Shown here piece after piece: positions 6,989-15,004 of a DNA stretch of 16,529 nt. The first letter of the stretch is position 1. Each line of letters opens with the position of its first letter. The notes under the pieces were generated by a model. It worked only from the letters and a program-made list of their open reading frames with translations, did no database searches and was not told the origin of the DNA. Both the position numbers and the translations under genes were made by a program. Origin of the DNA: SYOC01 sp035575235 (GTDB lineage Bacteria > Desulfobacterota > Binatia > Bin18); the NCBI GenBank assembly GCA_035575235.1, contig DATLYA010000070.1, forward strand, positions 1-16,529, in the 5' to 3' direction.

Positions 6989-7042
6989 CGAGCCGAATAT
7001 GTCTCTTGCTGCCCGAAGGACTCATTTGCCGTATTCGGCTCG
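6989..7042. promoter_or_regulatory. 11-bp inverted repeat in the leader of the DUF4331 gene
   Basis: CGAGCCGAATA (6989-6999) and TATTCGGCTCG (7032-7042) are perfect inverted copies separated by 32 nt. The right arm ends 5 nt before the AGGAGG ribosome binding site at 7048-7053. As RNA it would form a stem-loop just upstream of the start. As DNA it could be a dimeric regulator site. Which applies cannot be told from sequence. Confidence 0.5.
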
Positions 7043-7061
7043 TCAGCAGGAGGCGCCTTCC

Positions 7062-8618
7062 ATGAGAAAAAAGAAAGTCTATCCCGCGCTAACGGCGGCT
7101 GTCCTGATGCTCTTGCAAGGCATGCCGCTGCCGTCCGCCCACGCCGCGAGCCATCGTGAGGCGCCCCTCATTGCCAATGATCCGACGGCGGATATCACTG
7201 ACTTTTATATGTTCCGCAGCTGGGAAGATCCTGGTAAAGTCGTGTTCATTCTCAACACTATTCCAGGACAAGAACCGAGTTCAGGACCGAATTATTATAA
7301 TTTTGGCGATGATGTCGCCTATCGGATCAATATTGACACCAACGGTGACGGAAAAGCGGAGGACATCATCTACGAATTCCGCTTCACCACGGAGATTCGC
7401 GGCGCCACCGCCGCACTGCAACTCCCCGTCGCGAACGCCGCCGTTCCACCGATTACCGCGCTCGATGGCGCCGGGTCGGAAGGATTAGGCGTCCGGCAAC
7501 GCTATACCGTGACGGAAATCCGCGGCAAAAACCGCACGAATCTTGGCGTAGGGTCTCTGTTTGCTGTTCCTTCAAATATGGGGCCTCGTACGATGCCGGA
7601 TTATGAAGCGTTGGCGGCGAAAGGGATTTACTCCCTCTCCAACGGCGGGCGGGTCTTTGCCGGACAGCGCGACGAGACCTTTTACATTGATCTGGGCGCG
7701 GTATTTGACACGATCAACTTACGGGCTCCGGCGCCTATTTTGAGCAGCGGGCAAGATGCGGATGATACGCAGAATTTTGGCGGAGTCGATCATTTCTCCG
7801 GTTTTAACGTCAACTCTATTGCCATCGAAGCGCCTATTTCCTCATTGACAAACAACGCCAACGCTGTAATTGGAGCCTACGCCTCTACCCATCGGAATCG
7901 CAAGACTGTGAGACGAGGCGCACCGCTGCGTGTGAGTAACGAGGAACGGGAAGATCTTTTGGAAGGGGTGGGCAAGCTCGTGCAGGTCCAACGCCTGGCG
8001 AATCCCTTAGTGAATGAGGTCATCATCGGCACGCCACAGAAAGACTTGTGGAACGCCACTGAGCCGGAAGATGAAGCGAGGTTTCTTGGTTTTTATCGGA
8101 GCCCGCGGTTAACTACCGTTCTCAACTTGCTCTTTGGCGCTTCGTTTCCAGACACCGGCCGCAATGATCTCACTAATGTCCTCCTTAAATACGCCGCGCA
8201 AACACAAGATGGAACCTGCTCGAAAGCAAATCCGTGCTCTGAACTCCTTCGGCTGAACCTTGGCGTAACGCCAACCCCACCCGTAAGCCAGAAGCGACTG
8301 ACCGTGCTGGCCGGTGATAACGCAGGATGGCCGAACGGCCGTCGTCCGAACGATGATGTGACTGACGTGGCGTTGCGCGTCGTAGCTGGTCTCCTCGTGG
8401 GAGCGGCTGTGCCGAATCTTGGCGACGGCGTGAACTTCAACATCGGCGCGCCAGGGGCGGGAACCTCCGATGGTCCAGGGTACGGCAGCGTGGCCGGGAA
8501 TCGTCTTGATGTGACCGCGAATGGCATCGCGGCGGAGTTTCCCTTCTTGCCAACGCCGCATGACGGTCGTAATCGTCGCCACATCGACTGTGGCGAGCCG
8601 GGCGGTAACGCCTGCTAG
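7062..8618 (+). CDS. Secreted DUF4331 family protein
   Basis: 518 residues. An exported protein of unknown function, first gene of a set with a TPR protein and a NicO transporter. The signal peptide is MRKKK, a hydrophobic core and cleavage probably after SAHA (residue 28). Directly after it comes ASHREAPLIANDPTADITDFY, the hallmark of DUF4331. Then come GPNYYNFGDDVAYRINIDTNGDGKAEDIIYEFRF with an Asp-rich, calcium-loop-like DTNGDGKAED, and the C-terminal FPFLPTPHDGRN. Four Cys near the C-terminal third (CSKANPC and CGEPGGNAC) could form disulfides. AGGAGG lies 8 nt before ATG 7062. The frame is open back to 6882, but the leader there codes for an unlikely peptide and lies before the signal sequence. 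Periplasmic or surface location is inferred. Confidence 0.9.
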   Translation: MRKKKVYPALTAAVLMLLQGMPLPSAHAASHREAPLIANDPTADITDFYMFRSWEDPGKVVFILNTIPGQEPSSGPNYYNFGDDVAYRINIDTNGDGKAEDIIYEFRFTTEIRGATAALQLPVANAAVPPITALDGAGSEGLGVRQRYTVTEIRGKNRTNLGVGSLFAVPSNMGPRTMPDYEALAAKGIYSLSNGGRVFAGQRDETFYIDLGAVFDTINLRAPAPILSSGQDADDTQNFGGVDHFSGFNVNSIAIEAPISSLTNNANAVIGAYASTHRNRKTVRRGAPLRVSNEEREDLLEGVGKLVQVQRLANPLVNEVIIGTPQKDLWNATEPEDEARFLGFYRSPRLTTVLNLLFGASFPDTGRNDLTNVLLKYAAQTQDGTCSKANPCSELLRLNLGVTPTPPVSQKRLTVLAGDNAGWPNGRRPNDDVTDVALRVVAGLLVGAAVPNLGDGVNFNIGAPGAGTSDGPGYGSVAGNRLDVTANGIAAEFPFLPTPHDGRNRRHIDCGEPGGNAC

Positions 8619-8633
8619 GCTTGAGAAAGAGAC

Positions 8634-8663
8634 GGTGGAGACACGGCGCACCGTTTCTCCACC
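8634..8663 (+). promoter_or_regulatory. Intercistronic hairpin after the DUF4331 gene
   Basis: Bases 8634-8646 pair with 8651-8663: 12 pairs with one internal C/T mismatch around a CGCA loop. It lies between the DUF4331 stop and the TPR gene, 36 nt before the TPR start. No T-run follows, so it is more likely an RNA-stabilising or attenuating element than a strong intrinsic terminator. It could give more DUF4331 protein than downstream products. Confidence 0.5.
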
Positions 8664-8698
8664 AATCCGGATACCCACTGCTGAAGAGGATAACCTCG

Positions 8699-10057
8699 AT
8701 GCGCACCTACAAGAGGCTCCTGTTCACCGTGATCGCCGCAGTGACGCTGATCGCTGTCCGGGTGCAATGGTTCCGTTCCGAGCAGTCATTATCTTCCCCA
8801 GGCTCCTCACTTTCTCCTATAGCGAGTCCCACCACCATGGCGGCGGAAACGCCGGCAGACCGGGCAATTCGCGCCGCGGAAACTGCGGTGGGCGCTCAGC
8901 CGCAGCAGAGCGCCGGCTATGTGGCGCTTGCGACCGCCTATATGCAAAAAGCCCGGGAATCGGGAGACGCCGGTTACTACGGGCGCGCGGAAGCCGCCGT
9001 GCAGCGAGCTTTGTCTCTGCAACCCGATGCCGTTGAAGCCTTGCGTACGCTGGCCTGGGTGCAGACAGGCAAACATGAATTTCGCGAGGCACTGGCGACC
9101 GCGGAACAGCTGCGCGGGCGGCTGCCGAACGACCCACTTGTGTATGGGTTGCTCAGCGACGCGGCGATTGAACTCGGCGAATATGAGCGGGCGGAGGAAG
9201 CGGTGCAAACGATGCTGGATCTTCATCCCGGCGTGGCTTCCTACAGCCGCGCTGCTTATTTGCGGGAACTGTATGGTGATCTGGCGGGCGCCACCGCCTT
9301 AATGGAACAGGCAGTGAAAGCGAGCAGCCCGCGCGATCCTGAACCATTTGCCTGGTGCCTCGTGCAACTTGGTCACCTGTATTTTAATCAAGGGCGGGTG
9401 GGCAAGGCGGAAACCGCATACAACAACGCCCTGGCGGTTTTCCCTTACTATTATCAAGCGCTCGCCGCCCTTGGCCGTGTCCGTAGCGTGCAACAACGAT
9501 ATGCCGAAGCGATCGCTTTGTATCAACAAGCCGTCGGGATTGTTCCGGCGCCGGATTTGGCTGCCGCTCTCGGCGACCTCTTGTGGCGTGTGGGGCAATA
9601 TGACGAAGCAGAAAAGCAGTATGCCCTGGTGGAGTATATTGAGCATGTACACGAGATCAATCAGGTGGCGTATAATCGTCAGCTTGCGTTATTTTATGCC
9701 GACCACAACCGCAACCTTGATGAGGCCGTGGCGTTGGCCGAGACCGAAGCGCGCCGGCGGCATGACGTGTATTCATTCGATACCCTCGCCTGGGTGTATT
9801 ATAAAAAAGGGCGGTTTGCCGATGCGCAGCAGGCGATGACCCAGGCGTTGCGCTTGGGCACGCAAGACGCAGAGCTGCTCTTCCATGCCGGGATGATTGC
9901 GAAAGAGCTTGGCCAGGCAGGGCAGGCAAAAGACTACTTGCAGCGGGCGCTGGAGCTGAATCCCGATTTTTCTTTGCGGGATGGGGAAACGGCTCGCCAG
10001 ACGCTTGCCGAACTGGAGCACCCGACCATGGCGCAAGGAGAGGGATATGTTCGCTAA
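8699..10057 (+). CDS. Membrane-anchored tetratricopeptide repeat protein
   Basis: 452 residues. An N-terminal signal anchor (MRTYKRLLFTVIAAVTLIAV, residues 1-20) is followed by a Ser/Pro-rich linker and then about ten TPR-like helical pairs from about residue 72 to 445. Examples are WVQTGKHEFREALATAEQL and ELGEYERAEEAVQTMLDLHP, and the last is GQAGQAKDYLQRALELNP. TPR arrays bind partner proteins, so this is likely a periplasmic scaffold. I infer partners among the DUF4331 protein and the transporter, from gene order alone. AGAGGA lies 8 nt before ATG 8699. An upstream TTG at 8621 extends the frame but has no ribosome binding site and would spoil the signal anchor. The gene end overlaps the transporter start by 11 nt, pointing to coupled translation. 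Confidence 0.88.
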   Translation: MRTYKRLLFTVIAAVTLIAVRVQWFRSEQSLSSPGSSLSPIASPTTMAAETPADRAIRAAETAVGAQPQQSAGYVALATAYMQKARESGDAGYYGRAEAAVQRALSLQPDAVEALRTLAWVQTGKHEFREALATAEQLRGRLPNDPLVYGLLSDAAIELGEYERAEEAVQTMLDLHPGVASYSRAAYLRELYGDLAGATALMEQAVKASSPRDPEPFAWCLVQLGHLYFNQGRVGKAETAYNNALAVFPYYYQALAALGRVRSVQQRYAEAIALYQQAVGIVPAPDLAAALGDLLWRVGQYDEAEKQYALVEYIEHVHEINQVAYNRQLALFYADHNRNLDEAVALAETEARRRHDVYSFDTLAWVYYKKGRFADAQQAMTQALRLGTQDAELLFHAGMIAKELGQAGQAKDYLQRALELNPDFSLRDGETARQTLAELEHPTMAQGEGYVR

Positions 10058-11633
10058 GTCACACCATACAAAGTCCTGGAGGGGCGAATCTTTTGCCAGC
10101 CGAGTACAAACAGGCCGAACAGCGCCTTTCCCAATGCTTCGCTCTTATATACGCAAGTTCTGGGTGAGTATGTGTCTTTGTCTCCTCTCTCTGGTTCTGT
10201 CTCGTTCCGCCGCCGCCCACCCTATGGGAAACTTCAGCATTAATCATTTCTCTGGCATTGAAGTGCACCCTGCGTTCATACGGGTGACGTACGTGATCGA
10301 TATGGCGGAAATCCCGACGTTTCAGGAGATGCAAGCGCATAGTTTGAACGCACAGACGGACGAGGCCGCAGCGATCCGGTATCGTGAGCAGAAAGTCGAG
10401 GAGCTGCGGCAAGGGCTAGCCCTCCGCATAGGCGAGCGGACGGTAAACCTGGTTGCCGCTAGTTCTACGCTCAGTTTCCCGCCTGGCGCCGGCGGTTTGC
10501 CGACACTGCGCATCGCGGCAGTGTATGAGGCGCCGCTTGACGCGCTGCAAGGCGAGGTGCTGTACGAAGATCGCAATTACGCGCAGCGCGTCGGCTGGAA
10601 AGAGATTATTGCTACAGCGCATGACGGGGCGACTCTCCGGACTGCCTCCGTCCCGGCGGAGAGCAAAAGCCAACAATTGACGCACTACGCAGAAACCCTG
10701 ACCCAGGCGCCGCCGCAAGACGCGCGCGCGACGCTCACATTTGCGATTCCTGCAGACGCGCGAGTGCGCGCGCTAGCGGCTCCAGTGCAAGCAACCGACG
10801 TGCTTGCACGTACGACCGCGCAGACGCCGCGCACTGTATTGACGGAGTTGATAGCAGCAGGACAGCTCAATACGGGAGTTATTCTCTTTGCCCTCTTGGC
10901 GGCGATAGGACTAGGCGCTTTCCATGCGCTGGAGCCTGGCCATGGGAAAACCATGGTGGCGGCGTATCTCGTTGGCTCACACGGCGCCGTCTGGCATGCA
11001 TTTATCTTAGGGTTGGCTGTCACCATTAGCCACACGATTGGCGTGTATGCTCTCGGCGGGATTGCCTTGTTTGCCTCGCACTATATTGTACCGGAGCAGC
11101 TCTATCCCTGGTTGGGACTTGCCTCAGGTCTGCTGATTACCGGCACGGGGATTTTTCTCCTTGGACGGGCGTGTGAGGGCCAGCGGGGTCATGACGGACA
11201 TATTCATGCCCATGGTCATAGCCATGATGACGCCCACGGCCACACGCATGGTCACTCTCACCACCATCACCATTCTCATGGTGATGGTCATCACGGCAGC
11301 ATGGGGTATGGCGCGCTTTTGACCCTAGGAATTACTGGCGGTCTGATTCCTTGTCCGGCGGCGCTTGTCGTGCTGCTCAGCGCCGTGGCGTTACATCGCA
11401 TTGCTTTTGGATTGCTCTTGATTGTCGCGTTCAGTGTCGGACTGGCCGCGGTGCTGGTGGGAACCGGACTCCTGGTCGTATCCGCTCGCGGCGTGGTGCA
11501 GCGTTGGAACGGGGAAGGGCGGTGGATGGAGTATCTTCCCTTTCTCTCGCCTTTGGTCATCACCCCCTTAGGCGTGGTGATTGCCGTGCGGTCGCTATTG
11601 GGGACAGGAATCGTGCCGAGGATTCCATTTTAA
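10047..11633 (+). CDS. NicO/RcnA-family nickel-cobalt transporter with periplasmic N-terminal domain
   Basis: 528 residues. Probable inner-membrane Ni2+/Co2+ transporter, more likely an exporter by likeness to RcnA. A signal sequence lies at about 33-57, ending SAAAHPMGNFSINHFSGIEV; this AHP-GNFSIN start recurs in NicO proteins with an extra domain. Residues 58-265 form a periplasmic region. The NicO core follows, with GAFHALEPGHGKTMVAAYLVGS (from 290) and GGLIPCPAAL (431-440), and about six membrane helices. A loop at 382-417 is packed with His and Asp, typical of metal sensing or delivery. AAGGAG lies 6 nt before ATG 10047. A later ATG at 10134 would give a shorter n-region. Substrate and direction cannot be proven; related HupE/UreJ and sulfite-exporter names are possible misannotations. 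Confidence 0.88.
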   Translation: MFAKSHHTKSWRGESFASRVQTGRTAPFPMLRSYIRKFWVSMCLCLLSLVLSRSAAAHPMGNFSINHFSGIEVHPAFIRVTYVIDMAEIPTFQEMQAHSLNAQTDEAAAIRYREQKVEELRQGLALRIGERTVNLVAASSTLSFPPGAGGLPTLRIAAVYEAPLDALQGEVLYEDRNYAQRVGWKEIIATAHDGATLRTASVPAESKSQQLTHYAETLTQAPPQDARATLTFAIPADARVRALAAPVQATDVLARTTAQTPRTVLTELIAAGQLNTGVILFALLAAIGLGAFHALEPGHGKTMVAAYLVGSHGAVWHAFILGLAVTISHTIGVYALGGIALFASHYIVPEQLYPWLGLASGLLITGTGIFLLGRACEGQRGHDGHIHAHGHSHDDAHGHTHGHSHHHHHSHGDGHHGSMGYGALLTLGITGGLIPCPAALVVLLSAVALHRIAFGLLLIVAFSVGLAAVLVGTGLLVVSARGVVQRWNGEGRWMEYLPFLSPLVITPLGVVIAVRSLLGTGIVPRIPF

Positions 11634-11635
11634 GG

Positions 11636-11664
11636 TGGAGGGACGAGGCGCCCTCGTCCCTCCA
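11636..11664. terminator. Likely bidirectional terminator hairpin
   Basis: A perfect 13-bp stem (11636-11648 with 11652-11664, loop CGC) starts 2 nt after the NicO stop and ends 15 nt before the stop of the convergent ThDP gene. It is very GC-rich. The T content after it is only modest on the plus strand (AAATTCGTTTCG), so termination strength is uncertain, but position and symmetry fit termination from both sides. Confidence 0.6.
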
Positions 11665-11679
11665 AATTCGTTTCGCTCT

Positions 11680-13248
11680 TTACTCTAAATTCGCCTCAAT
11701 TAACATTGGCCCAGGCGTTTTAAACGAATACTGCAACGCTGCAGTGAGTTCCTCCGCCGTGCGCACGGCGCGCCCTTCAACGCCGAACCCTTCTGCTAAT
11801 TTGACGAAATCAAAATATGGCTTATCCAGGCCAGTGAGCGCAAGGCTCGCGGCGCCCGGCGTCATCGTCGCACGCTCCATTTCCCAACGGAGGATCGAGT
11901 ATGCACGGTTCTTGCAAATGATCGTAGTCAAGTTCTGCTTTTCGCGGGCGGCGGTCCACAACGCCTGAATCGTGTAAAGTGACGAACCGTCCCCTTCGAG
12001 ATTGATGACGCGCTTGCGCGGTTCGGCCACCGCCGCGCCCACCGCACAAGGAAGGCCTTGACCGATGGCGCCGCCGGTCAGCGTCATGTAGGTGAAACGC
12101 GGCGCGCCTGCTGATGCGCTGTAGTAGGCAAATCCTGCCGTCGCGCCCTCATCCATGACAATGACATCTTCAGGTTGCGCTGCAGCGACTGCCTGACACA
12201 TGGCGAGCGGCGTCAGCGCGCCGCGCGGCGCTTCTGGCCGGAGTGCGGCAGGAACCTCTTGCGCCGGGGGCGCGCCGAGCGCGTCAGCCACCGCTTCGAG
12301 CGCGGTGGCGGGGTCGACGGTGACGCGACACAGATGGAAAATCTCTGCGCCTTCGGCGCATAAGCTGCTGCGATGGTCGGGATAGCCAAAGAATGCAACT
12401 GGTGCGCCCGCGCCAGCCAACACCACGGTTTTATAGGGACCGAGCACCTGCCGCGCCGGTTCAGGCGCGTATGGAATCTTGTCGGGAGAGAGCAGTCCTG
12501 CGCCGCGATCTTGCACCGGCGGGAACGTGGGGGCGAACACCCGGCAGCCCGTGGCGCGGGCAATACGTTCCGCCGCGCGCAGGCCGCGCACGCGCAAACC
12601 GCTGCCGCTCACGACGAGCGCTGCAGCATTTGCTCCTGCTCGTAAGGCTCGGGCCGCGCGCTCTGTTTCAGCTACATCCGGTCGGGCAGGGGACGGAAGA
12701 ATTGGCTTGGCGACTTCCTGAGTGGTTTCCGCCCATTGCATATCGCCAGGAAGAATCAGGGCCACTGGCCCGCCGGGTAAGCGTGTGGCCTGCGCGATCG
12801 CTTCCGCCATATCTGCGCTGGCGGTGTCAGCACTGACAGTCGTATGCACCCAGGTGGACATGGGGCGCGCCAGGGCAGCGATATCCGATGTCAACGGCGC
12901 ATTCGCGGCAATGTGCCAGGTGGCGTGTTCGCCGATGAGCGACACGATCGGCGTGCGAGCCTTGCGGGCGTTGTGGAGATTGGCGATGCCGTTCGCGAAT
13001 CCAGGCCCTAAATGCAGTAGCGTCAGACCAGGTTTGCCGCTGATCCGCGCATAGCCATCCGCTGCACCAGTGCAGACGCCTTCAAAGACCGCGAGCACTG
13101 GCCGTATAGAAGGACACTCATCCAAAGCTTTCACCAAAAACAATTCAGTTGTGCCGGGATTGGCGAAACATGCGTCGATGCCCGCCGCCGCTGCGGTTTT
13201 GATCACCGCCGCCGCGCCTGTCATTTTTCCGTTTGTCGCCATCGCCAT
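11680..13248 (-). CDS. ThDP-dependent acetolactate synthase / benzoylformate decarboxylase-like enzyme
   Basis: 522 residues of the COG0028 fold: N-terminal pyrimidine-binding domain (about 8-170), central domain (about 190-325) and C-terminal pyrophosphate-binding domain (about 345-522). The ThDP-activating glutamate is Glu56 (FEGVCTGAADGYAR). The Mg-ThDP motif runs from GDG 419-421 to Asn447 (KNRAY). FANPGTTE and LLHLGPGFANGIANLHNARKA mark a subfamily often annotated as acetolactate synthase large subunit. No small regulatory subunit gene is adjacent, so a catabolic 2-keto acid decarboxylase or carboligase role is more likely than branched-chain amino acid synthesis (inference). I chose ATG 13248 because AGGAGGTG lies upstream. 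The frame extends to 13359, but that part overlaps hicA and is not typical. Same strand as the amidohydrolase and VOC genes. Confidence 0.88.
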   Translation of the reverse strand: MAMATNGKMTGAAAVIKTAAAAGIDACFANPGTTELFLVKALDECPSIRPVLAVFEGVCTGAADGYARISGKPGLTLLHLGPGFANGIANLHNARKARTPIVSLIGEHATWHIAANAPLTSDIAALARPMSTWVHTTVSADTASADMAEAIAQATRLPGGPVALILPGDMQWAETTQEVAKPILPSPARPDVAETERAARALRAGANAAALVVSGSGLRVRGLRAAERIARATGCRVFAPTFPPVQDRGAGLLSPDKIPYAPEPARQVLGPYKTVVLAGAGAPVAFFGYPDHRSSLCAEGAEIFHLCRVTVDPATALEAVADALGAPPAQEVPAALRPEAPRGALTPLAMCQAVAAAQPEDVIVMDEGATAGFAYYSASAGAPRFTYMTLTGGAIGQGLPCAVGAAVAEPRKRVINLEGDGSSLYTIQALWTAAREKQNLTTIICKNRAYSILRWEMERATMTPGAASLALTGLDKPYFDFVKLAEGFGVEGRAVRTAEELTAALQYSFKTPGPMLIEANLE

Positions 13249-13336
13249 AGTCCATGCACCTCCTGCCGAAAACGTAGCGGATAGAGCGTAGAGTGTGAAA
13301 TGAGAAAAGGGAAGGGTGGTTGGAGAGGGAGCAAAG

Positions 13337-13525
13337 CTAAATGGATGAGGGGACGCCAAGCTGTTTGCAGATGCGAATTACGGTGAAATCGGGGATCTCG
13401 CGATGGCGTGGTATAGAGGTGCGGCGATTTGCGCTAGGGTTTTCCCAAATAGAATGCTCTCCTTCCTCACGTACAAGGCGACAGCCATGTTGGCTGAGAT
13501 GTTGAAGTAAGTCTCGTCGCTTCAT
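13337..13525 (-). CDS. hicA: HicA-family mRNA interferase toxin
   Basis: 62 residues with the small dsRBD-like HicA fold: KRRDLLQHLSQHGCRLVRE, then EGEHSIWENP with the catalytic His24, then a short basic strand IPRHREI and a final helix (TVIRICKQLGV). HicA toxins cleave mRNA and tmRNA in the cytosol and are blocked by HicB. The catalytic His is present and the length is normal, so the toxin looks intact. Its ATG overlaps the hicB stop by 4 nt (ATGA), giving the antitoxin-first order and translational coupling. The ThDP gene starts 88 nt downstream. Confidence 0.9.
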   Translation of the reverse strand: MKRRDLLQHLSQHGCRLVREEGEHSIWENPSANRRTSIPRHREIPDFTVIRICKQLGVPSSI

Positions 13526-13806
13526 GGTAGGGAAGGTTGGGAAACAATGCTCACTCGGGACGCTGCAGTGAGAAGAAGGTGAATTGGTTCTTCGAGATCG
13601 GCTTCCAAGTCTGTACAGGAAGGATCTGGTTGTGGCAGAGGCTCACCATGGAGCAGATTGGTCTCAGCCATATCCACCAAAGCACTTGCAAGCAACCGCC
13701 GTGCTTCCTCTACGGTGGCTCCGGAGGTAATGACGCCGGGAAAGTCTAGCACCTCGGCATGAACTCCTTGAGGCAGGAATTTATACATCGCTTTGTAGGT
13801 CAACAT
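13522..13806 (-). CDS. hicB: HicB-family antitoxin
   Basis: 94 residues. The N-terminal RNase H-like HicB fold is visible: YKFLPQGVHAEVLDFPGVITSGATVEEARRLLASALVDMAE (residues 8-48), followed by a short acidic C-terminal part. Neither a ribbon-helix-helix nor a helix-turn-helix DNA-binding domain is apparent after residue 70, so this may be a short HicB that neutralises HicA without strong autoregulation. AAGGAG lies 6 nt before the ATG. It begins 54 nt after the amidohydrolase stop, and no clear promoter was found in that gap. Confidence 0.88.
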   Translation of the reverse strand: MLTYKAMYKFLPQGVHAEVLDFPGVITSGATVEEARRLLASALVDMAETNLLHGEPLPQPDPSCTDLEADLEEPIHLLLTAASRVSIVSQPSLP

Positions 13807-13860
13807 GCTGTACTCCTTGGGAGAACAAAGTGAATGGATAAATCCAGGCGTCGCACTGTC

Positions 13861-14985
13861 TCATGCCGTTGGAAATCCATAGAGCCGTGCGGTGTTGTCA
13901 TGCACGATCTTGCGGGTGTCGGCTTCAGGAATGGCGGCGAAATTGGCGGCGACTTTTTTGCGCGAGAAGGGCCACACGCCTTCAGTATGCGGGTAATCCG
14001 AACCCCACATGAGAGTATCGACGCCCATAATTTCCCGAGTCAACACGCCGGCCCGGTCGTCTTCAAAGGTTGCATAGAACTGGCGGCGGAAGTAATGACT
14101 CGGCGGCTCCGGTAGTTTCGGCTCCATCCATCCTTTGTGATCGTGCCACCAGTGATCCATGAACTCCAATACCGAGCCAATCCAGCCAATCCCGCTTTCC
14201 ACTAGCGCCCATTTAAGTTTGGGAAAACGCATCGGTGCGCCGCCCCAGATGAGGCGCTGTAGCGTATCGTTCATTTCAAATTTGACAATACCGATAATGA
14301 TGCCGCCGGCGCCCGGCCCATGGGCGCGGCCAAATGGGTCGCGCCCGCCAATATGCATGCTGGCGACCAAACCCATATCTTGCATGGCCGCCCACAGCGG
14401 ATCCCAATCTGGGAGATTATACGGCCGATCATCGACCCACGCGGGCAACATCACACTCACCAGACCCAGTTTGGCGCAGCGCTCGGTTTCGGCGACCGCC
14501 CATTCGATGGGGCCGCGGCACGGCAGCATGCCGACTCCCTTGAGCCGGTCGGGATATGGTTTGCAAAATTCGGCCAACCACTCATTATAGACTCGGCAGC
14601 AGGCGTACAGATACTCCGGGTCTGGCGCCCGTACAAGCGTGAGTCCCACCCCAGGATAAATGACTTCACCAGAGACGCCGTCGATGTCTTGGTCCTTCAT
14701 CCGCTCATGGGGGTCCCACGCGCCCGGGCGATTGTCCGAGTAGCGATAACCCTTGGGCGCGGGGATATCCATACCCTGCGCCTTCAAGTCCTGCATGGGA
14801 CCTTCAAACGCGAGCGGACGGGGGCGCAGGCCGTCGATAACGATGTAATCGCCGGTTTCATCGAGCATCTCGATGCGCGGCGCTTTGTCCCGCCATTTCT
14901 TATCCATGCGGGTCACCCACAAATCCGCTGGCTCAACGATATGTGAATCGGAGGATAACAAACGTCCAGTGTAGGTTTCGGCCAT
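13861..14985 (-). CDS. Amidohydrolase family 2 protein (COG2159, ACMSD-like TIM barrel)
   Basis: 374 residues. Predicted metal-dependent hydrolase or decarboxylase with a TIM-barrel fold. Likely metal ligands are Asp13 and His15 (SDSHIVEP, the DxH variant of the HxH motif), His211 (ASMHIGG) and Asp330 (WGSDYPHTEG). NTARLYGF at the C-terminus is typical. The long inserts (GLRPRPLAFEGPM and PAPKGYRYSDNRPGAWDP) are seen in homologues of xenobiotic or aromatic catabolism clusters, but no substrate can be named. AAGGAG lies 5 nt before the ATG. It is probably co-transcribed with the VOC gene upstream, although an AT-rich repeat with inverted arms lies between them. Confidence 0.9.
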   Translation of the reverse strand: MAETYTGRLLSSDSHIVEPADLWVTRMDKKWRDKAPRIEMLDETGDYIVIDGLRPRPLAFEGPMQDLKAQGMDIPAPKGYRYSDNRPGAWDPHERMKDQDIDGVSGEVIYPGVGLTLVRAPDPEYLYACCRVYNEWLAEFCKPYPDRLKGVGMLPCRGPIEWAVAETERCAKLGLVSVMLPAWVDDRPYNLPDWDPLWAAMQDMGLVASMHIGGRDPFGRAHGPGAGGIIIGIVKFEMNDTLQRLIWGGAPMRFPKLKWALVESGIGWIGSVLEFMDHWWHDHKGWMEPKLPEPPSHYFRRQFYATFEDDRAGVLTREIMGVDTLMWGSDYPHTEGVWPFSRKKVAANFAAIPEADTRKIVHDNTARLYGFPTA

Positions 14986-15004
14986 GAAAACTCCTTTTCT
15001 CTAT

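Noticed and set aside
6882..7061. Upstream extension of the DUF4331 frame
   Set aside because: The signal peptide and AGGAGG site place the start at 7062; the extension would bury the signal sequence.
8109..8678. Minus-strand open frame of 189 codons within the DUF4331 gene
   Set aside because: Shadow of the DUF4331 coding sequence; no domain and low-complexity composition.
11190..11297. His-codon repeats as a CRISPR-like or microsatellite array
   Set aside because: The repeats are CAT/CAC-rich codons inside a well-supported reading frame and lack constant spacer structure.
11351..11968. Plus-strand open frame of 205 codons spanning the NicO end and the ThDP gene
   Set aside because: It crosses the terminator hairpin and overlaps two solid genes in other frames.
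13249..13359. Upstream extension of the ThDP enzyme frame
   Set aside because: It overlaps hicA and lacks family similarity; AGGAGGTG supports 13248.
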